Shown here piece after piece: positions 1 through 10,400 of a stretch of DNA of 64,000 bases; within the stretch, counting starts at the first letter, position 1, and every line of letters begins with the position of its first letter. The notes beneath the pieces are model-generated. The model did no database searches, was not told where the DNA came from, and saw nothing but the letters and a program-made list of their open reading frames with translations. The DNA is from Luteimonas sp. J29 (lineage in GTDB: Bacteria > Pseudomonadota > Gammaproteobacteria > Xanthomonadales > Xanthomonadaceae): NCBI RefSeq assembly GCF_000472505.1, contig NZ_AWZR01000003.1, forward strand, positions 248,001-312,000, written 5' to 3'. Both the position numbers and the translations under genes were made by a program.

Positions 1-564
1 ATCTTCGGCGACGCCTGGCCGCGGGTGTCCGAGGAGGACATGCGCCAGATCCGGCAGCCGATCGACTTCGTCGGCATCAACTACTACACCCGGGCCGTGA
101 CCCGCGCCGACGACAGCTGGCCGCTGCGCGCCGGCTCCGTACGCCAGCCACTGGGCACCTACACCGAGACCGGCTGGGAAGTCTTCCCGCAGGGCCTGAC
201 CGACACCCTGGTCTGGTTTCGCGACACCTACGGCGACCTGCCCGTGTACGTCACCGAGAACGGGGCCGCGTTCTTCGACCCGCCGGTGGCCGAGGAAGGC
301 CGCGTGCGCGACCCGCTGCGAATTGATTACTTGCGAAAGCATCTGCTTGCCATCCACGACGCGATCGCCGCTGGCGTGGACGTGCGCGGCTACATGGCGT
401 GGTCGCTGCTGGACAACCTGGAATGGTCGCTGGGCTACTCCAAGCGGTTCGGTATCATCCACGTCAATTACGGGACGCTCGAGCGCACCCCGAAGGACAG
501 CGCGCGCTGGTTCTCTGGCATCATTGGGAGCCACGGCCGCGCACTGGCCGATCCCCTTCCCTGA
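1..564 (+). CDS. GH1 beta-glucosidase, C-terminal part (truncated by window edge)
   Basis: The reading frame is open from the first base, so the N-terminus lies outside the window. Family GH1 enzymes hydrolyse terminal beta-glucosyl (or related) residues with retention. The visible part shows the GH1 nucleophile motif YVTENGAAF and the C-terminal run GYMAWSLLDNLEWSLGY, followed by KRFGIIHVNY, all diagnostic for the (beta/alpha)8 GH1 fold. About 187 residues are visible of a usual 440-460. No export signal can be judged. The gene lies 24 bp upstream of zwf on the same strand and could feed glucose into the Entner-Doudoroff genes. Codons around 319-348 (CGA ATT GAT TAC TTG CGA) are less G/C-biased than their surroundings. 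Substrate is unknown; family assignment is secure. Confidence 0.92.
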   Translation: MFGDAWPRVSEEDMRQIRQPIDFVGINYYTRAVTRADDSWPLRAGSVRQPLGTYTETGWEVFPQGLTDTLVWFRDTYGDLPVYVTENGAAFFDPPVAEEGRVRDPLRIDYLRKHLLAIHDAIAAGVDVRGYMAWSLLDNLEWSLGYSKRFGIIHVNYGTLERTPKDSARWFSGIIGSHGRALADPLP

Positions 565-588
565 CCCATAGACCCGCACACGGCGTCC

Positions 589-2007
589 ATGCACGATTCC
601 ATCCTGTTGTTCGGCGCCACGGGCGACCTGGCACAACGCTACCTGTTCCCCTCGCTGCTGCACCTGCTGCGCGACCGGCTGCTGCCGGAGAACTTCCGGG
701 TGGTGGCGATCGGCCGCACCCAGTACGACGACGAGGGCTTCCGCGCCTGGCTGCGCGAACGCATCGACGAGGGCGACGGGTATTCCGGCGCGCTCGACGA
801 CCTGCTCGCGCGCATCCACTACCACCCGCTCAACCTCGGCGACATCGACGCCGTGGCCGCCACGCTGTCGCGCTACGCCGACCGCCCGGCGGTGAGCTAC
901 CTCTCGACCCCGCCGAACCTGTTCGCCCCGGCCTGCCGCGGGCTCAAGGCCGCCGGCCTGCTCGAGCCGCCCTCGCGGCTGGTGCTGGAGAAGCCGATCG
1001 GCCACGACCTGGCCTCGGCGCGCGAGATCAACGCCACCCTCAAGGAGGCGCTGGACGAGTCGCGGATCTTCCGCATCGACCACTACCTCGGCAAGGCGCC
1101 GGTGCAGAACCTGCTGGCGCTGCGCTTCGGCAACACCCTGCTCGAGGCGGTGTGGGACAACCGCTGCATCGAGTCGGTCGACATCGTGGTCGCCGAGACC
1201 GCCGGCGTGGACGGGCGCGAGGGCTACTACGCCGACTACGGCGCGCTGCGCGACATGGTCCAGAACCACATGCTGCAGCTGCTGGCGCTGATCGCGATGG
1301 AACCGCCGGCCGCGCTCGACGCCGACAGCGTGCGCGACGAGAAGCGCAAGGTGCTGCGCGCGCTGCGTCCGATGACCGCCGCCGACGCCGCGAACGACAG
1401 CATCCGCGGCCGCTACGGCGCGGGCGTCGTCGAAGGCCAGGCCGTGAAAGGTTTTACGGCTGACAGCGCTGTCGAAACCTTCGTCGGCCTGCGCGCCTGG
1501 ATCGACAACTGGCGCTGGGCGGGCGTGCCGTTCCGCCTCGCCACCGGCAAGCGCCTGCCCTCGCGCACCACCGAGGTGCTGGTCAACTTCAAGCCGGTGA
1601 CCCACTGGGTGTTCGACCGCCCCAACGCGCGTGGCGCCACGCCCAACCGGCTGCGGATGCGCCTGCAGCCCGAGGAGACGATCGAGCTGTGCCTGATGGG
1701 CAGCCTTGCCGCGCCCGAATGGGGCGCGACCGAGCTGATGCCGATGTCGCTGGACATGGCCATGCTGCCGCCCAAGCGCCGCATCGCCTACGAGCGGCTG
1801 ATGATCGACGCGCTCAAGGGCGACCAGACCCTGTTCGTGCGCGACGACGAGGTCGAGGCCGCGTGGCGCTGGATTGACAGCATCAGCGCTGCCTGGCAGC
1901 AGGCCGGCACCCCGGTGCTGGAGTACCCGGCCGGCTCCTGGGGCCCGACCGGCGCCGCCGCGTTCCTGCCGCGCACGGTGGGCGCACCCTCGGGACGCCG
2001 CGGATGA
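589..2007 (+). CDS. zwf: glucose-6-phosphate 1-dehydrogenase
   Basis: Oxidises glucose 6-phosphate to 6-phosphogluconolactone with NAD(P)+, the entry step of the Entner-Doudoroff and oxidative pentose phosphate routes; cytosolic. The dinucleotide fingerprint GATGDLA is at residues 9-15, the catalytic motif RIDHYLGK is near residues 162-169 (active-site His about 165), and the C-terminal ETFVGLRAWIDNWRWAGVPF segment is typical of the family. At 472 residues it is slightly shorter than the usual 485-495. Its stop overlaps the glk start (ATGA), so the two are translationally coupled. Codons near residues 286-296 (AAA GGT TTT ACG GCT) are unlike the G/C-ending usage elsewhere and surround a palindrome, annotated separately. 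Confidence 0.97.
   Translation: MHDSILLFGATGDLAQRYLFPSLLHLLRDRLLPENFRVVAIGRTQYDDEGFRAWLRERIDEGDGYSGALDDLLARIHYHPLNLGDIDAVAATLSRYADRPAVSYLSTPPNLFAPACRGLKAAGLLEPPSRLVLEKPIGHDLASAREINATLKEALDESRIFRIDHYLGKAPVQNLLALRFGNTLLEAVWDNRCIESVDIVVAETAGVDGREGYYADYGALRDMVQNHMLQLLALIAMEPPAALDADSVRDEKRKVLRALRPMTAADAANDSIRGRYGAGVVEGQAVKGFTADSAVETFVGLRAWIDNWRWAGVPFRLATGKRLPSRTTEVLVNFKPVTHWVFDRPNARGATPNRLRMRLQPEETIELCLMGSLAAPEWGATELMPMSLDMAMLPPKRRIAYERLMIDALKGDQTLFVRDDEVEAAWRWIDSISAAWQQAGTPVLEYPAGSWGPTGAAAFLPRTVGAPSGRRG
1462..1473. promoter_or_regulatory. operator-like palindrome inside zwf
   Basis: GACAGCGCTGTC is a perfect 12-bp palindrome with a central CG step, the form typical of LacI-family operators. It lies inside the zwf coding region, in a short stretch of A/T-ending codons (1444-1478) that stands out in this gene. 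The coding constraint here does not require those codons. Whether any protein binds is unknown, and a chance palindrome is possible. Confidence 0.25.
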
Positions 2008-3011
2008 GCGGCGGCACCCGGGTCCTGTTGGCCGACATCGGCGGCACCAACGCGCGCTTCGCGCTGGCCGACCCCGCTGCCGAGTACCCGCTGCTGGAAG
2101 ACAGCGTCCAGCGCTTCGCCGTCGCCGACTTCCCCTCGCTGGCCGAGGCCGCACGCCACTACCTGCACGAGACCGGCCAGCACGACGCCGGCATCGTGCA
2201 CGGCGTGTTCGCCGTCGCCGGCCGGGTGGAGGGCGACATCGCGCGCATCACCAACCATCCCTGGGTGATCTCGCGCCCGCGCACCCAGGTCCAGCTGGGC
2301 TTCGAACGCGTCACCCTGGTCAACGACTTCGCCGCGCAGGCGATGGCGATCCCCCTGCTCAAGGCCTCCGACGTGGTCCCGATCGGCGGCGCGACGTGGA
2401 CGCCCGAGGAATCGCCGGTGCACCGCACCTACGCCATCCTCGGCCCGGGCACCGGCCTGGGCGTCGGCGCGCTGGTGATCCGCGAAGGCCGCCAGTACCC
2501 GATCGAGACCGAGGGCGGGCACGCCAGCTTCCCGCCCGGGACCCCGGAGGAGCTCGCGATCCTCGACCGGCTGTCGGCCCAGTTCGGGCGCGTGTCCAAC
2601 GAGCGCCTGGTCTGCGGGCCGGGGCTGGTCAACATCCACCGCGCCCTGAGCGAGATCGCCGGCGAGGATCCGGGCCCGATGCAGCCGGCCGACATCACCG
2701 CCGGCGCCGAGGCCGGCGACCCGCGCTGCGCGCGCGCGGTCGACGTGTTCTGCGCCGTGTTCGGCGCGATCTCCGGCGACCTGGTGCTCACGCTCGGCGC
2801 CTGGGACGGCGTGTTCCTGACCGGTGGCCTGGTGCCGAAGATGCTCGACATGATCCGCCACTCCGGCTTCCGCCAGCGGTTCGAGCACAAGGGCCGCTTC
2901 TCCCCGACCATGGCGCGGGTTCCGTCGCTGGCCATCCTGCACCCGCATCCGGGGCTGCTCGGGACGGCCGCGATCGCGCGCCGGGAGGTGGTAAAACAGG
3001 TGGCAGGATGA
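2004..3011 (+). CDS. glk: glucokinase (bacterial Glk family)
   Basis: Phosphorylates glucose with ATP to glucose 6-phosphate in the cytosol and so supplies the substrate of the upstream zwf. The N-terminal phosphate-binding motif ADIGGTNARFALAD is at residues 10-23, the catalytic aspartate lies in LVNDFAAQA (about residue 108), and the second ATP-binding loop GPGTGLGVGAL is near residue 150. Its length of 335 residues fits the Glk family (E. coli 321) rather than ROK kinases. The start overlaps the zwf stop by 4 nt and its own stop overlaps the pgl start by 4 nt, so three genes are translationally coupled. This suits a cell that takes up free glucose, or frees glucose from glycosides, rather than using a PTS. 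Confidence 0.95.
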   Translation: MSGGTRVLLADIGGTNARFALADPAAEYPLLEDSVQRFAVADFPSLAEAARHYLHETGQHDAGIVHGVFAVAGRVEGDIARITNHPWVISRPRTQVQLGFERVTLVNDFAAQAMAIPLLKASDVVPIGGATWTPEESPVHRTYAILGPGTGLGVGALVIREGRQYPIETEGGHASFPPGTPEELAILDRLSAQFGRVSNERLVCGPGLVNIHRALSEIAGEDPGPMQPADITAGAEAGDPRCARAVDVFCAVFGAISGDLVLTLGAWDGVFLTGGLVPKMLDMIRHSGFRQRFEHKGRFSPTMARVPSLAILHPHPGLLGTAAIARREVVKQVAG

Positions 3012-3745
3012 ACGCCCGCGACGACACCGCGCCCGTGCGCCAGCGCCATCCGGTGCACATGCACAGCTACGAATCGCTGACCCAGTGGACCTGGGGCGCG
3101 GCGGTCGCGATCTCGTCGGTGCTCGCCCGCGACCTGCAGGAGCGGCCGCGCGCGCGCCTGCTCCTGTCCGGCGGCGGCACGCCGCGCCCGGTGTACGAGG
3201 CGCTGTCGAAGGCGCCGCTGGATTGGAGCCGGGTGGACGTGGCCCTGGTCGACGAACGCTGGCTGCTGCCCGACGACCCCGACAGCAACTCGCGCCTGGT
3301 GCGCGAATCGCTGCTGCGCAACAACGCCGCCAGCGCGCGGTTCGAGAGCATCACCCGTACGGGCCGCAGCATCGAGGAAGCGGTCAGCGCCGCGAACCTG
3401 CACGCGCAGGCGCCGCCCGGCGTGGTCGTGCTGGGCATGGGCGAAGACGGCCACACCGCCTCGCTGTTCCCGCGCATGCAGAACCTGCAGGCCGCGCTCG
3501 ACTCGCGCAGCCCGTACGTCGCGGTCGACGCCACCGGATGCCCCGGCGCCGGCCGGTTCCTGCGCCGCATCAGCCTCACCCCGGCCGGCCTCGCGCCGGC
3601 CCACACCCGCCTGCTGCTGATCCGCGGCGAGAGCAAGCGCAAGCTGCTCGAACGCGTGCTCGAGGGCGACGATCCGCTGGAATACCCGGCGCGCATCGCC
3701 TTCCTGACCCCGGGCGCGCCGCTGCACGTCCACTGGTGCCCGTGA
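3008..3745 (+). CDS. pgl: 6-phosphogluconolactonase (DevB type)
   Basis: Hydrolyses 6-phosphogluconolactone to 6-phosphogluconate, following zwf. The protein of 245 residues belongs to the NagB/RpiA/DevB fold: phosphate-binding loop [15 protein letters not shown] near residues 52-66, the [11 protein letters not shown] segment with DSNSR shortly after it, and the family signature [13 protein letters not shown] near residues 141-153. The start is the ATG at 3008, overlapping the glk stop (ATGA). The reading frame is open far upstream inside glk, but that extension is non-homologous read-through. edd follows 46 bp downstream. Confidence 0.93.
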   Translation: MNARDDTAPVRQRHPVHMHSYESLTQWTWGAAVAISSVLARDLQERPRARLLLSGGGTPRPVYEALSKAPLDWSRVDVALVDERWLLPDDPDSNSRLVRESLLRNNAASARFESITRTGRSIEEAVSAANLHAQAPPGVVVLGMGEDGHTASLFPRMQNLQAALDSRSPYVAVDATGCPGAGRFLRRISLTPAGLAPAHTRLLLIRGESKRKLLERVLEGDDPLEYPARIAFLTPGAPLHVHWCP

Positions 3746-3791
3746 CCGCGCGGTCGCGGGGCCACCGACAAGCCCTTTCGCCGGAAGTCCA

Positions 3792-5708
3792 ATGAGCCTG
3801 CATCCCGTACTGCACGACGTCACCGAGCGCATCCGCCGCCGCAGCCGCGCGTCGCGCGCGGCCTACCTGGCCGGCATCGACGCGATGCGCGAGGCCGGGC
3901 CGAGCCGGTCGCGCCTGAGCTGCGGCAACCTGGCCCACGGCTTCGCCGCGTGCGAGCCGACCGACAAGTCGCGCCTGCGCGGCGCGGCCAGCCCCAACCT
4001 CGGCATCATCAGCGCCTACAACGACATGCTCTCGGCGCACCAGCCGTACGAGTCGTACCCGGGCCTGATCCGCGCGCACGCGCGCGCGCTCGGCGCCACC
4101 GCCCAGGTCGCGGGCGCGGTGCCGGCGATGTGCGATGGCGTGACCCAGGGCCGCGCCGGCATGGAGCTGTCGCTGTTCTCGCGCGACGTGATCGCGCAGG
4201 CCACCGCCATCGGCCTGTCGCACGACATGTTCGACAGCGCGGTGCACCTGGGCATCTGCGACAAGATCGTGCCCGGGCTGCTGATCGGTGCGCTCGCCTT
4301 CGGCCACCTGCCCTCGGTGTTCATCCCCGCCGGCCCGATGACGCCGGGCATCCCGAACAGGAAGAAGGCGGAGGTGCGCGAGCGCTACGCCGCCGGCGAG
4401 GCCACGCGCGAGGAGCTGCTCGAGGCCGAGGCCGCGTCCTACCACGCGCCCGGCACCTGCACCTTCTACGGCACCGCCAACTCCAACCAGGTGCTGCTCG
4501 AGGCGATGGGCGTACAGCTGCCGGGATCGTTCGTGAACCCCGGCACCGGCCTGCGCGAGGCGCTCACCCTCGCCGCCACCGAGCGCGCGCTGGCGATCAC
4601 CGCGCTGGGCGAGGACTACCGCCCGCTCGGGCGCCTGGTCGACGAGCGCGCGATCGTCAATGCGGTCGTGGCGCTGATGGCCACCGGCGGTTCGACCAAC
4701 CACACCATCCACTGGATCGCGGTGGCGCGCGCGGCCGGCATCGTCCTGACCTGGGACGACATGGACCGGCTCTCGCAGGTGGTGCCGCTGCTGGCGCGCG
4801 TGTACCCGAACGGCGAGGCGGACGTGAACCGCTTCCAGGCCGCCGGCGGCATCGGCTTCGTGTTCCGCGAGCTGCTCGACGCGGGCCTGATGCACGACGA
4901 CATCGAGACCGTCCTGCCCGGCGGCATCCGCGAATGGACCCGCGAGCCGACCCTGGCCGGCGGCACGCTCGGCTTCGCGCCGGCCCCGGCGGCCAGCGGC
5001 GACGACGCCGTGGTGCGTCCGGCCTCGGCCCCGTTCGAAGCCCAGGGCGGCCTGCGCCTGCTGCGCGGCAACCTCGGTCGCGCGCTGATCAAGCTGTCGG
5101 CGGTCAAGCCCGAGTACCGCACGATCGAGGCGCCTGCGGTGGTAGTGGACGATCCGCGTGCGCTCAACCGCCTGCACGCGCAGGGACTGCTGCCGCGGGA
5201 TTTCGTCGCCGTGGTCCGCTACCAGGGCCCGCGCGCCAACGGCATGCCGGAACTGCACTCGCTGGCGCCGCTGCTGGGCATGCTGCAGAACCAGGGCCGG
5301 CGCGTGGCGCTGGTCACCGACGGCCGCCTGTCGGGCGCGTCGGGCAAGATCCCGGCGGCGATCCACCTCACGCCCGAAGCCGCGCGAGGCGGCCCGATCG
5401 CGAAGTTGCGCGAGGGCGACCTGGTCCGCCTCGACGGCGAGGCCGGGACGCTCGAGGCGCTCGTGGACGCGGCCGAATGGGCCGCGCGCGAGCCGGCGCC
5501 GAGTACCGCCCACTGCGCCTGGGACGTCGGCCGCAACCTGTTCGCCTTCAGCCGCGCGATGGTGACGCCCGCCGACCAGGGCGCGCTGTCCATCTCCTGC
5601 GGCCCGCCGGCGCGCGACGGCGGCCCCTGGGAATACGACCAGGAGTACGAACTGGGCGACGATCCGCAAGCCGCCGCCCTCGCCCCGCACGAATTCCGCG
5701 ACGCCTGA
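3792..5708 (+). CDS. edd: 6-phosphogluconate dehydratase
   Basis: Dehydrates 6-phosphogluconate to 2-keto-3-deoxy-6-phosphogluconate (KDPG), the committed Entner-Doudoroff step; a cytosolic Fe-S enzyme of the IlvD/Edd family. Recognisable family blocks are [65 protein letters not shown] and the C-terminal [19 protein letters not shown]. Cysteines in the second, third and fourth blocks are the expected cluster ligands. At 638 residues it is a little longer than E. coli Edd (603). It is followed 25 bp later by eda. Confidence 0.97.
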   Translation: MSLHPVLHDVTERIRRRSRASRAAYLAGIDAMREAGPSRSRLSCGNLAHGFAACEPTDKSRLRGAASPNLGIISAYNDMLSAHQPYESYPGLIRAHARALGATAQVAGAVPAMCDGVTQGRAGMELSLFSRDVIAQATAIGLSHDMFDSAVHLGICDKIVPGLLIGALAFGHLPSVFIPAGPMTPGIPNRKKAEVRERYAAGEATREELLEAEAASYHAPGTCTFYGTANSNQVLLEAMGVQLPGSFVNPGTGLREALTLAATERALAITALGEDYRPLGRLVDERAIVNAVVALMATGGSTNHTIHWIAVARAAGIVLTWDDMDRLSQVVPLLARVYPNGEADVNRFQAAGGIGFVFRELLDAGLMHDDIETVLPGGIREWTREPTLAGGTLGFAPAPAASGDDAVVRPASAPFEAQGGLRLLRGNLGRALIKLSAVKPEYRTIEAPAVVVDDPRALNRLHAQGLLPRDFVAVVRYQGPRANGMPELHSLAPLLGMLQNQGRRVALVTDGRLSGASGKIPAAIHLTPEAARGGPIAKLREGDLVRLDGEAGTLEALVDAAEWAAREPAPSTAHCAWDVGRNLFAFSRAMVTPADQGALSISCGPPARDGGPWEYDQEYELGDDPQAAALAPHEFRDA

Positions 5709-5733
5709 CGCCCCTCCAACCAGCGCCACGCCA

Positions 5734-6390
5734 ATGACCCTCGAATCGCTCCAGACCCGCGCCGAACAGATCCTGGTCTCCGCCGGCATCCTGCCGGTGA
5801 TCACCGTCGACAGCGTCGAACAGGGGCAACGCATCGCCGACGCGCTGCTCGAAGGCGGGCTGACCGCGCTGGAGCTGACCCTGCGCACGCCCGCCGCGCT
5901 CGCGACGCTCGAGGCGCTGAAGAAGGCCCTGCCCGACATCGTGATCGGTGCCGGCACCGTGCTCGACGAGGCGCAGATCCGCCAGTCGGTGGATGCGGGG
6001 GCCGACTTCCTGGTCACGCCCGGCACGCCGCCGGCGCTGGCCGAGGCGCTGGCGCGCGCGCCGATCCCGGCCGTGCCGGGCGGCGCCACGCCGACCGAGT
6101 TCATGTCGCTGCTGGCGCGCGGCTTCCGCTGCTGCAAGCTGTTCCCGGCCAGCGCGGTCGGCGGCCTGGCGATGCTCAAGGGCCTGGCCGGGCCGCTGGG
6201 CCAGCTGAAGCTGTGTCCCACCGGCGGCATCAGCGAATCCAACGCCGCCGAGTTCCTCGCCCAGCCCAACGTGCTGTGCATCGGCGGATCGTGGATGGTG
6301 CCGAAGGAGTGGCTGGCGGCTGGCGACTGGGCCCGCGTGCGCGAAAGCGCCGCGCGCGCGGCCGCGATCGTGGCCGCGGCCCGCGGCTGA
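5734..6390 (+). CDS. eda: KDPG aldolase (2-dehydro-3-deoxy-phosphogluconate aldolase)
   Basis: Cleaves KDPG to pyruvate and glyceraldehyde 3-phosphate, completing the Entner-Doudoroff pathway. It is a class I aldolase of 218 residues with the Schiff-base lysine in GFRCCKLFPAS (Lys about 135), the conserved glutamate in LTALELTLRTP (about residue 50) and the phosphate-binding segment CPTGGI. It is the last gene of the + strand zwf-glk-pgl-edd-eda run; a long inverted repeat begins 28 bp after its stop. The same enzyme class often also acts on 4-hydroxy-2-oxoglutarate. Confidence 0.96.
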   Translation: MTLESLQTRAEQILVSAGILPVITVDSVEQGQRIADALLEGGLTALELTLRTPAALATLEALKKALPDIVIGAGTVLDEAQIRQSVDAGADFLVTPGTPPALAEALARAPIPAVPGGATPTEFMSLLARGFRCCKLFPASAVGGLAMLKGLAGPLGQLKLCPTGGISESNAAEFLAQPNVLCIGGSWMVPKEWLAAGDWARVRESAARAAAIVAAARG

Positions 6391-6418
6391 CCCCCACCCG
6401 CGCCCGGCTGTCGCGACC

Positions 6419-6511
6419 GTAGGAGCGGCTTCAGCCGCGACCCTGAAGCCGGACGGAAACCGTCACCTGACGGCCATGCGTCTGCCTGGTCGCGGCTGAA
6501 GCCGCTCCTAC
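6419..6511. repeat. long REP-like inverted repeat, copy 1
   Basis: Two perfectly complementary 24-base arms (6419-6442 and 6488-6511) flank a 45-base spacer. Each arm starts GTAGGAGCGGC (or its complement) and contains the smaller palindrome GCGGCTTCAGCCGC. A second copy with the same arm sequence lies at 46028-46109. This is the signature of a dispersed REP/BIME-type element, very common between genes in Lysobacter-like and Pseudomonas genomes. It lies between convergent genes (eda and a - strand membrane protein), where it could also act as a transcription terminator. Confidence 0.85.
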
Positions 6512-6566
6512 AGGGATTGGCCCAAGGGACCGGCGCCCTCCTGCCTCCTGGCTCCCGCCTCCTGCC

Positions 6567-7256
6567 TCAGCGCCGCGGCGGCGCCGGCGCGAACGCGAGC
6601 GCCACGCCGAGCCGTCTCCACAGCCACGCGTGCAGCAGGTACCAGGCTGCCAGCAGCCAGCCCAGGTGCCACTCGAGCACGTTCTCGATCCGGTCCTTGA
6701 GACCGCCGTCGTCGACCAGCGCGCCAGTGGCCACGTTCGCCAGGCCCAGCGCCAGCATCAGCAGCGCCACCGCCAGCATCGCACGCACCGGCGCGCCACC
6801 CTGACCGCCCGCGCGCAGCCGGGCCAGGAACACCAGCTGGGCGAGGTAGCCGAAGCCGAAGAAGCAGACCACGCCGTAACGGCGCAGGAAGCGGTAGGCC
6901 TCGCCTTCGGTGCCCAGAAAGGCGGCGTAGAGGGCCAGCGCAATCGCCGCCGCCACGCCGAGCCAGGCCACCATCCCCGCGCCACGCCCGAGCCATCGCG
7001 CGGCCAGCCACCAGTGCAGCCCGACCAGCGCCGCGCATGGCAACACCATCAGCCGGAACACGTGGTTGCCCAGGCCATGGCGCGCAGCGCGGCTGATCGA
7101 GGTGCAGCCTTCGACATACGGCACGCAGGCCTCGATCCATCCGTCGCGGATCGACAGCCACAGCGCGAGATGCGCGGCCACGGTGAACAGCACCGCCACC
7201 AACAGCGGCAGCGGCCACAGCGCAACCGGACGTTGGGGCACAGGGGTCATGCGCAT
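6567..7256 (-). CDS. multi-pass membrane protein, unknown function
   Basis: A 229-residue protein with about six hydrophobic spans separated by short loops, such as LPLLVAVLFTVAAHLALWLS and VVCFFGFGYLAQLVFLARL. The first loop holds a conserved-looking block CVPYVEGCTSISRAARHG with two cysteines that could form a disulfide. The layout recalls the Frag1/DRAM/Sfk1 type of membrane protein, but I cannot establish that. An alternative start two codons in (7250) is equally possible; neither has a clear ribosome-binding site. It is the last - strand gene of the sugar-uptake region, 207 bp after the preceding gene, and may be transcribed separately. Confidence 0.7.
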   Translation of the reverse strand: MRMTPVPQRPVALWPLPLLVAVLFTVAAHLALWLSIRDGWIEACVPYVEGCTSISRAARHGLGNHVFRLMVLPCAALVGLHWWLAARWLGRGAGMVAWLGVAAAIALALYAAFLGTEGEAYRFLRRYGVVCFFGFGYLAQLVFLARLRAGGQGGAPVRAMLAVALLMLALGLANVATGALVDDGGLKDRIENVLEWHLGWLLAAWYLLHAWLWRRLGVALAFAPAPPRR

Positions 7257-7463
7257 GCGCAGGTCACGTGACGGGCCAAGACTACAACGCAGCCGGTGCG
7301 CGCAATCTCCGTGTCCCCCGGACCGCGCGTGCGCGCGCCCTCGCGCTTCCGGTCCGAAGGAAGGATGCGCGCCGTCGCTCCCGTTCGACCCGGCGCGTGG
7401 ATCGTGCGGACCCGACCGCTCCGGATTCGCGCGGTCCGCGACGCCGCGAGGCCACGTCCCGCG

Positions 7464-10400
7464 TCAGGGCAGCGCGACCTCCACCCGCGCCGGCAGCGCG
7501 CGGATCCGCAGCTCGCCGTCTTCCCATTCCGCCGGCGCGCCATTGACGGTGGTGGCGCCGGGTGCGCCGTCCAGCGGCCAGGGCAGCACCATCCCGCCTG
7601 CGGGCAGGTGCAGGCCGGTGTCATCGACCTCCAGCACCAGCACGCCGTCCACGCGCTTGAGGCGGTAGGACAGCGGCCCCGCCGGCGTGCGCAGGCCGGC
7701 GATGCCGACGCCCTCTCCCTCCAGCCACTCGGCGGGTACGCCGGCGGCCAGCACCAGGCTGTCGTCGTGTTCGCGCGCGTAGGCGAACATGTCCAGGGTC
7801 GAGCGCACGAAATCCGACGCGACCCAGGCGTGCGGCAGGTCGCCGACGAAGAACGGCGCTCGCGGCGTGCGCGACACCACCTCCGCCCACTGGTTCCAGG
7901 CACGGGGCGTGCGGTGGGCGAAGAACCAGTCGAACGCCTCCCTTGCCCGGCCGCGCCAGCCCAGGCGCACGAATGCGCCGACGTTGCGCCACTCGTAGGG
8001 CGTGTAGTCCTTCCATTCCATGCGACCGTCGCGGCGCGCGGTGAAGTGGCGCCAGTAGCGTTCGAAGGTGCCGTGCAGCAGCTCGCGCGGCAGCCGGGCC
8101 TGCTCGCCGCCCGGCGCGAGCGCGATGGCGGTCGAGGTCGGGTCGAAGTCGCCGAGCTCGGCCGCGCCCGGCAGGTAGTCGATGCCGTGCCGGCGCGTGG
8201 CCGCGCGCAGCGAGTCGAGCAGGTCGGCCTGGAAGCGGTCGCGCGCCTCGGCCATGCGCTTCGCATCCTCCTCGCGGCCCAGCGCCCGGGCCACCTCGAC
8301 CGCGTCCTTGTAGCCGCGCAGGGCCCAGAAGTTGTCCCAGTACGAGTGCATCGGCTTGGCCGAATAGCCCTCGTGGCTGATCGAGGCCGGCATCATCCCG
8401 TAGAAGGCGCGGTCGCGCCTGCGGTTGGCGGCGGTGCGCTCGGACCGGCTCAACTCCTCCATGTAGCGCCAGGCGGCCTCCACGTGCGGCCACATGCGCT
8501 CCAGGAAGGCGTCGTCGCCGGTGTGGCGCCAGTACTCGGCGATGGCGAAGACCAGCTGGCCGTGGCTGTCGTTCTCCGGCACCGGGTCGCTGCCGCGGTC
8601 GTCCACGCAGCAGGGCACCTTGCCACTGTCGAACTGGTAGGGCGCGTACCACTCCAGGTAATCGCGCACCGCGTCGGCATGGCCCAGGCGCAGCAGCCCT
8701 TCCGAGATCATGGCCCCGTCGCGGATCCAGCTGCGCGCGTACGAACGCGTGCCGGGTTGCAGCCGCGGGCCGACGCGCGAGACGAGCATGTGCGCCAGGG
8801 CGGTGCGCAGCGCGTCGGCGACGGGGCGCCCCTGCGGCGGCAGCGTGAGCGTGATCCGGTCGAGCCGCGACCGCCATGCGGCGGCGGCCTCCTCCTGCAG
8901 CTCGGACGCGTCCCACCAGCGGCGGGCCAGCGCGCCGGTGCCGGTGAGAGGCACCATCACCTCGATCGTGCGCGTCTCCCACGGCGCCAGCCGCATCCGG
9001 TACAGCAACGCGCCGGACGCCAGCCCCTCGGGATCGACCACCGAGGTCGCGGCCGGCCGCGTGCCCGCCGCCAGGTGCGAGGCGGCCATCCCGCCGTCGA
9101 AGCTGCTCGCGAACGCCCCGCCGGGCAGCTGCTTGGCGAAGACGCGCGGGCGCCCGTCCACCGACACGGTGCCGCCCTCGATCGACAGCGAGCGGATCGG
9201 GCTCACCCCGCCACGGGTGTTGAGGAACTGTGCCGGCGGATTGACCTGGAATGGCTGCACCGCCAGCGCCAGCGTGTACTCGCGGGCCTTGCCGCCGGGA
9301 TTGGCCAGGCGGTAGCGCGCGACCAGCTGCGATTCGCGCGGATCGCCGTGGGCGAAGGCCGTGACGTCCAGCTCCAGGTCCGCCCGCCGCCAGTGCACGG
9401 TCGGGATCGGCAGGTAGCCGTCCTGCAGCGACTGGGTCGTGGCCACGTCGGCCCAGGTCGCGAGCGCGCCGTCCACCAGCACGAACGGCTCGATGCTGAA
9501 GCCGCCGCGCGCGACCTCCAGCGCGCCGTCCTCGCCCAGCAGGCCCTGCTGCAGGCCGCCGTCCACGCCCAGCACCGTCCAGTAGGGCTGCTCGCCGTGG
9601 AAACCGCGCGGGAAACGGCCGCGCGGCGACTGCGCTGCGATCGAGCCGATGAAGTCGTTCGGCGTGGCCGCGAATGCGAGCGGCTGCACCTGCACCTCGG
9701 CCAGGGCGAAGCGCCGGGTCGGACCCTCGACCAGGTCCAGGGCCACGTACCGCGCCTCCGACTCGGGCAGCGCGATCCAGTCGTCGCCGCCGTTGCCGTC
9801 CCGGACGGTGCGCACCTCCTGCCAGCCGCTGCCGTCCTGCGACAGGCTCACGTGGTAGCGCGAGGCATGGTCCCCGCCCTCCCAGCGCAGGCGCAGCCCC
9901 CCGAACTCGCGCGACCTGCCCAGGTCCAGCACCAGCCGCTGCGGCAGCACGCCCTGCTCCGCGCGCCACGCCGTGGCCATCAGGCCATCCACGGCAAGCG
10001 CCGCCTCGCCCGAGGTCGCCAGCGCGCTCGCGTGCAAGGGGCTGTCGTCGTCCGGCGGCAGCGCTTCCAGAACCAGCTGGTCGAAGCAGACGCTGCCGCG
10101 ACCGCCCACCCGGCTGGCGATGGTGAACTCGAGCCTGGCGGCCTCGCGCAGCACCGGGTCGGGATCCGGGCCCCAGGCCTTCGAGACGTGGCGCCGGCGG
10201 TAGCGCACCTCCGCCCACTGCCGCGGGAAATCATGGCGGGGCCGGTCGACCCACCACACGTTGTCGCCGCTGGCGTCGATCAGCTTGAACTGCAGGTCGT
10301 TGCCGGGCGAGTCGCCGCGAAGCTGGAAGGAGAACCGGTAGTTGCCGGGCAGCACCAGCGGCAGGTCGCGCTGGATCCCGGCGTAGCCCGACACGCCGTT

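Noticed and set aside
3576-6281. Long - strand open frame (901 codons) opposite edd and eda
   Set aside because: Arises from G/C-rich codon usage on the coding strand; Arg/Gly/Val/Ala-rich translation with no domain, while edd and eda on the + strand are unmistakable.
7263-7272. Palindrome GTCACGTGAC just before the 229-residue membrane protein gene
   Set aside because: Ten base pairs only, and it would overlap the ribosome-binding region; no second copy was seen, so chance is likely.
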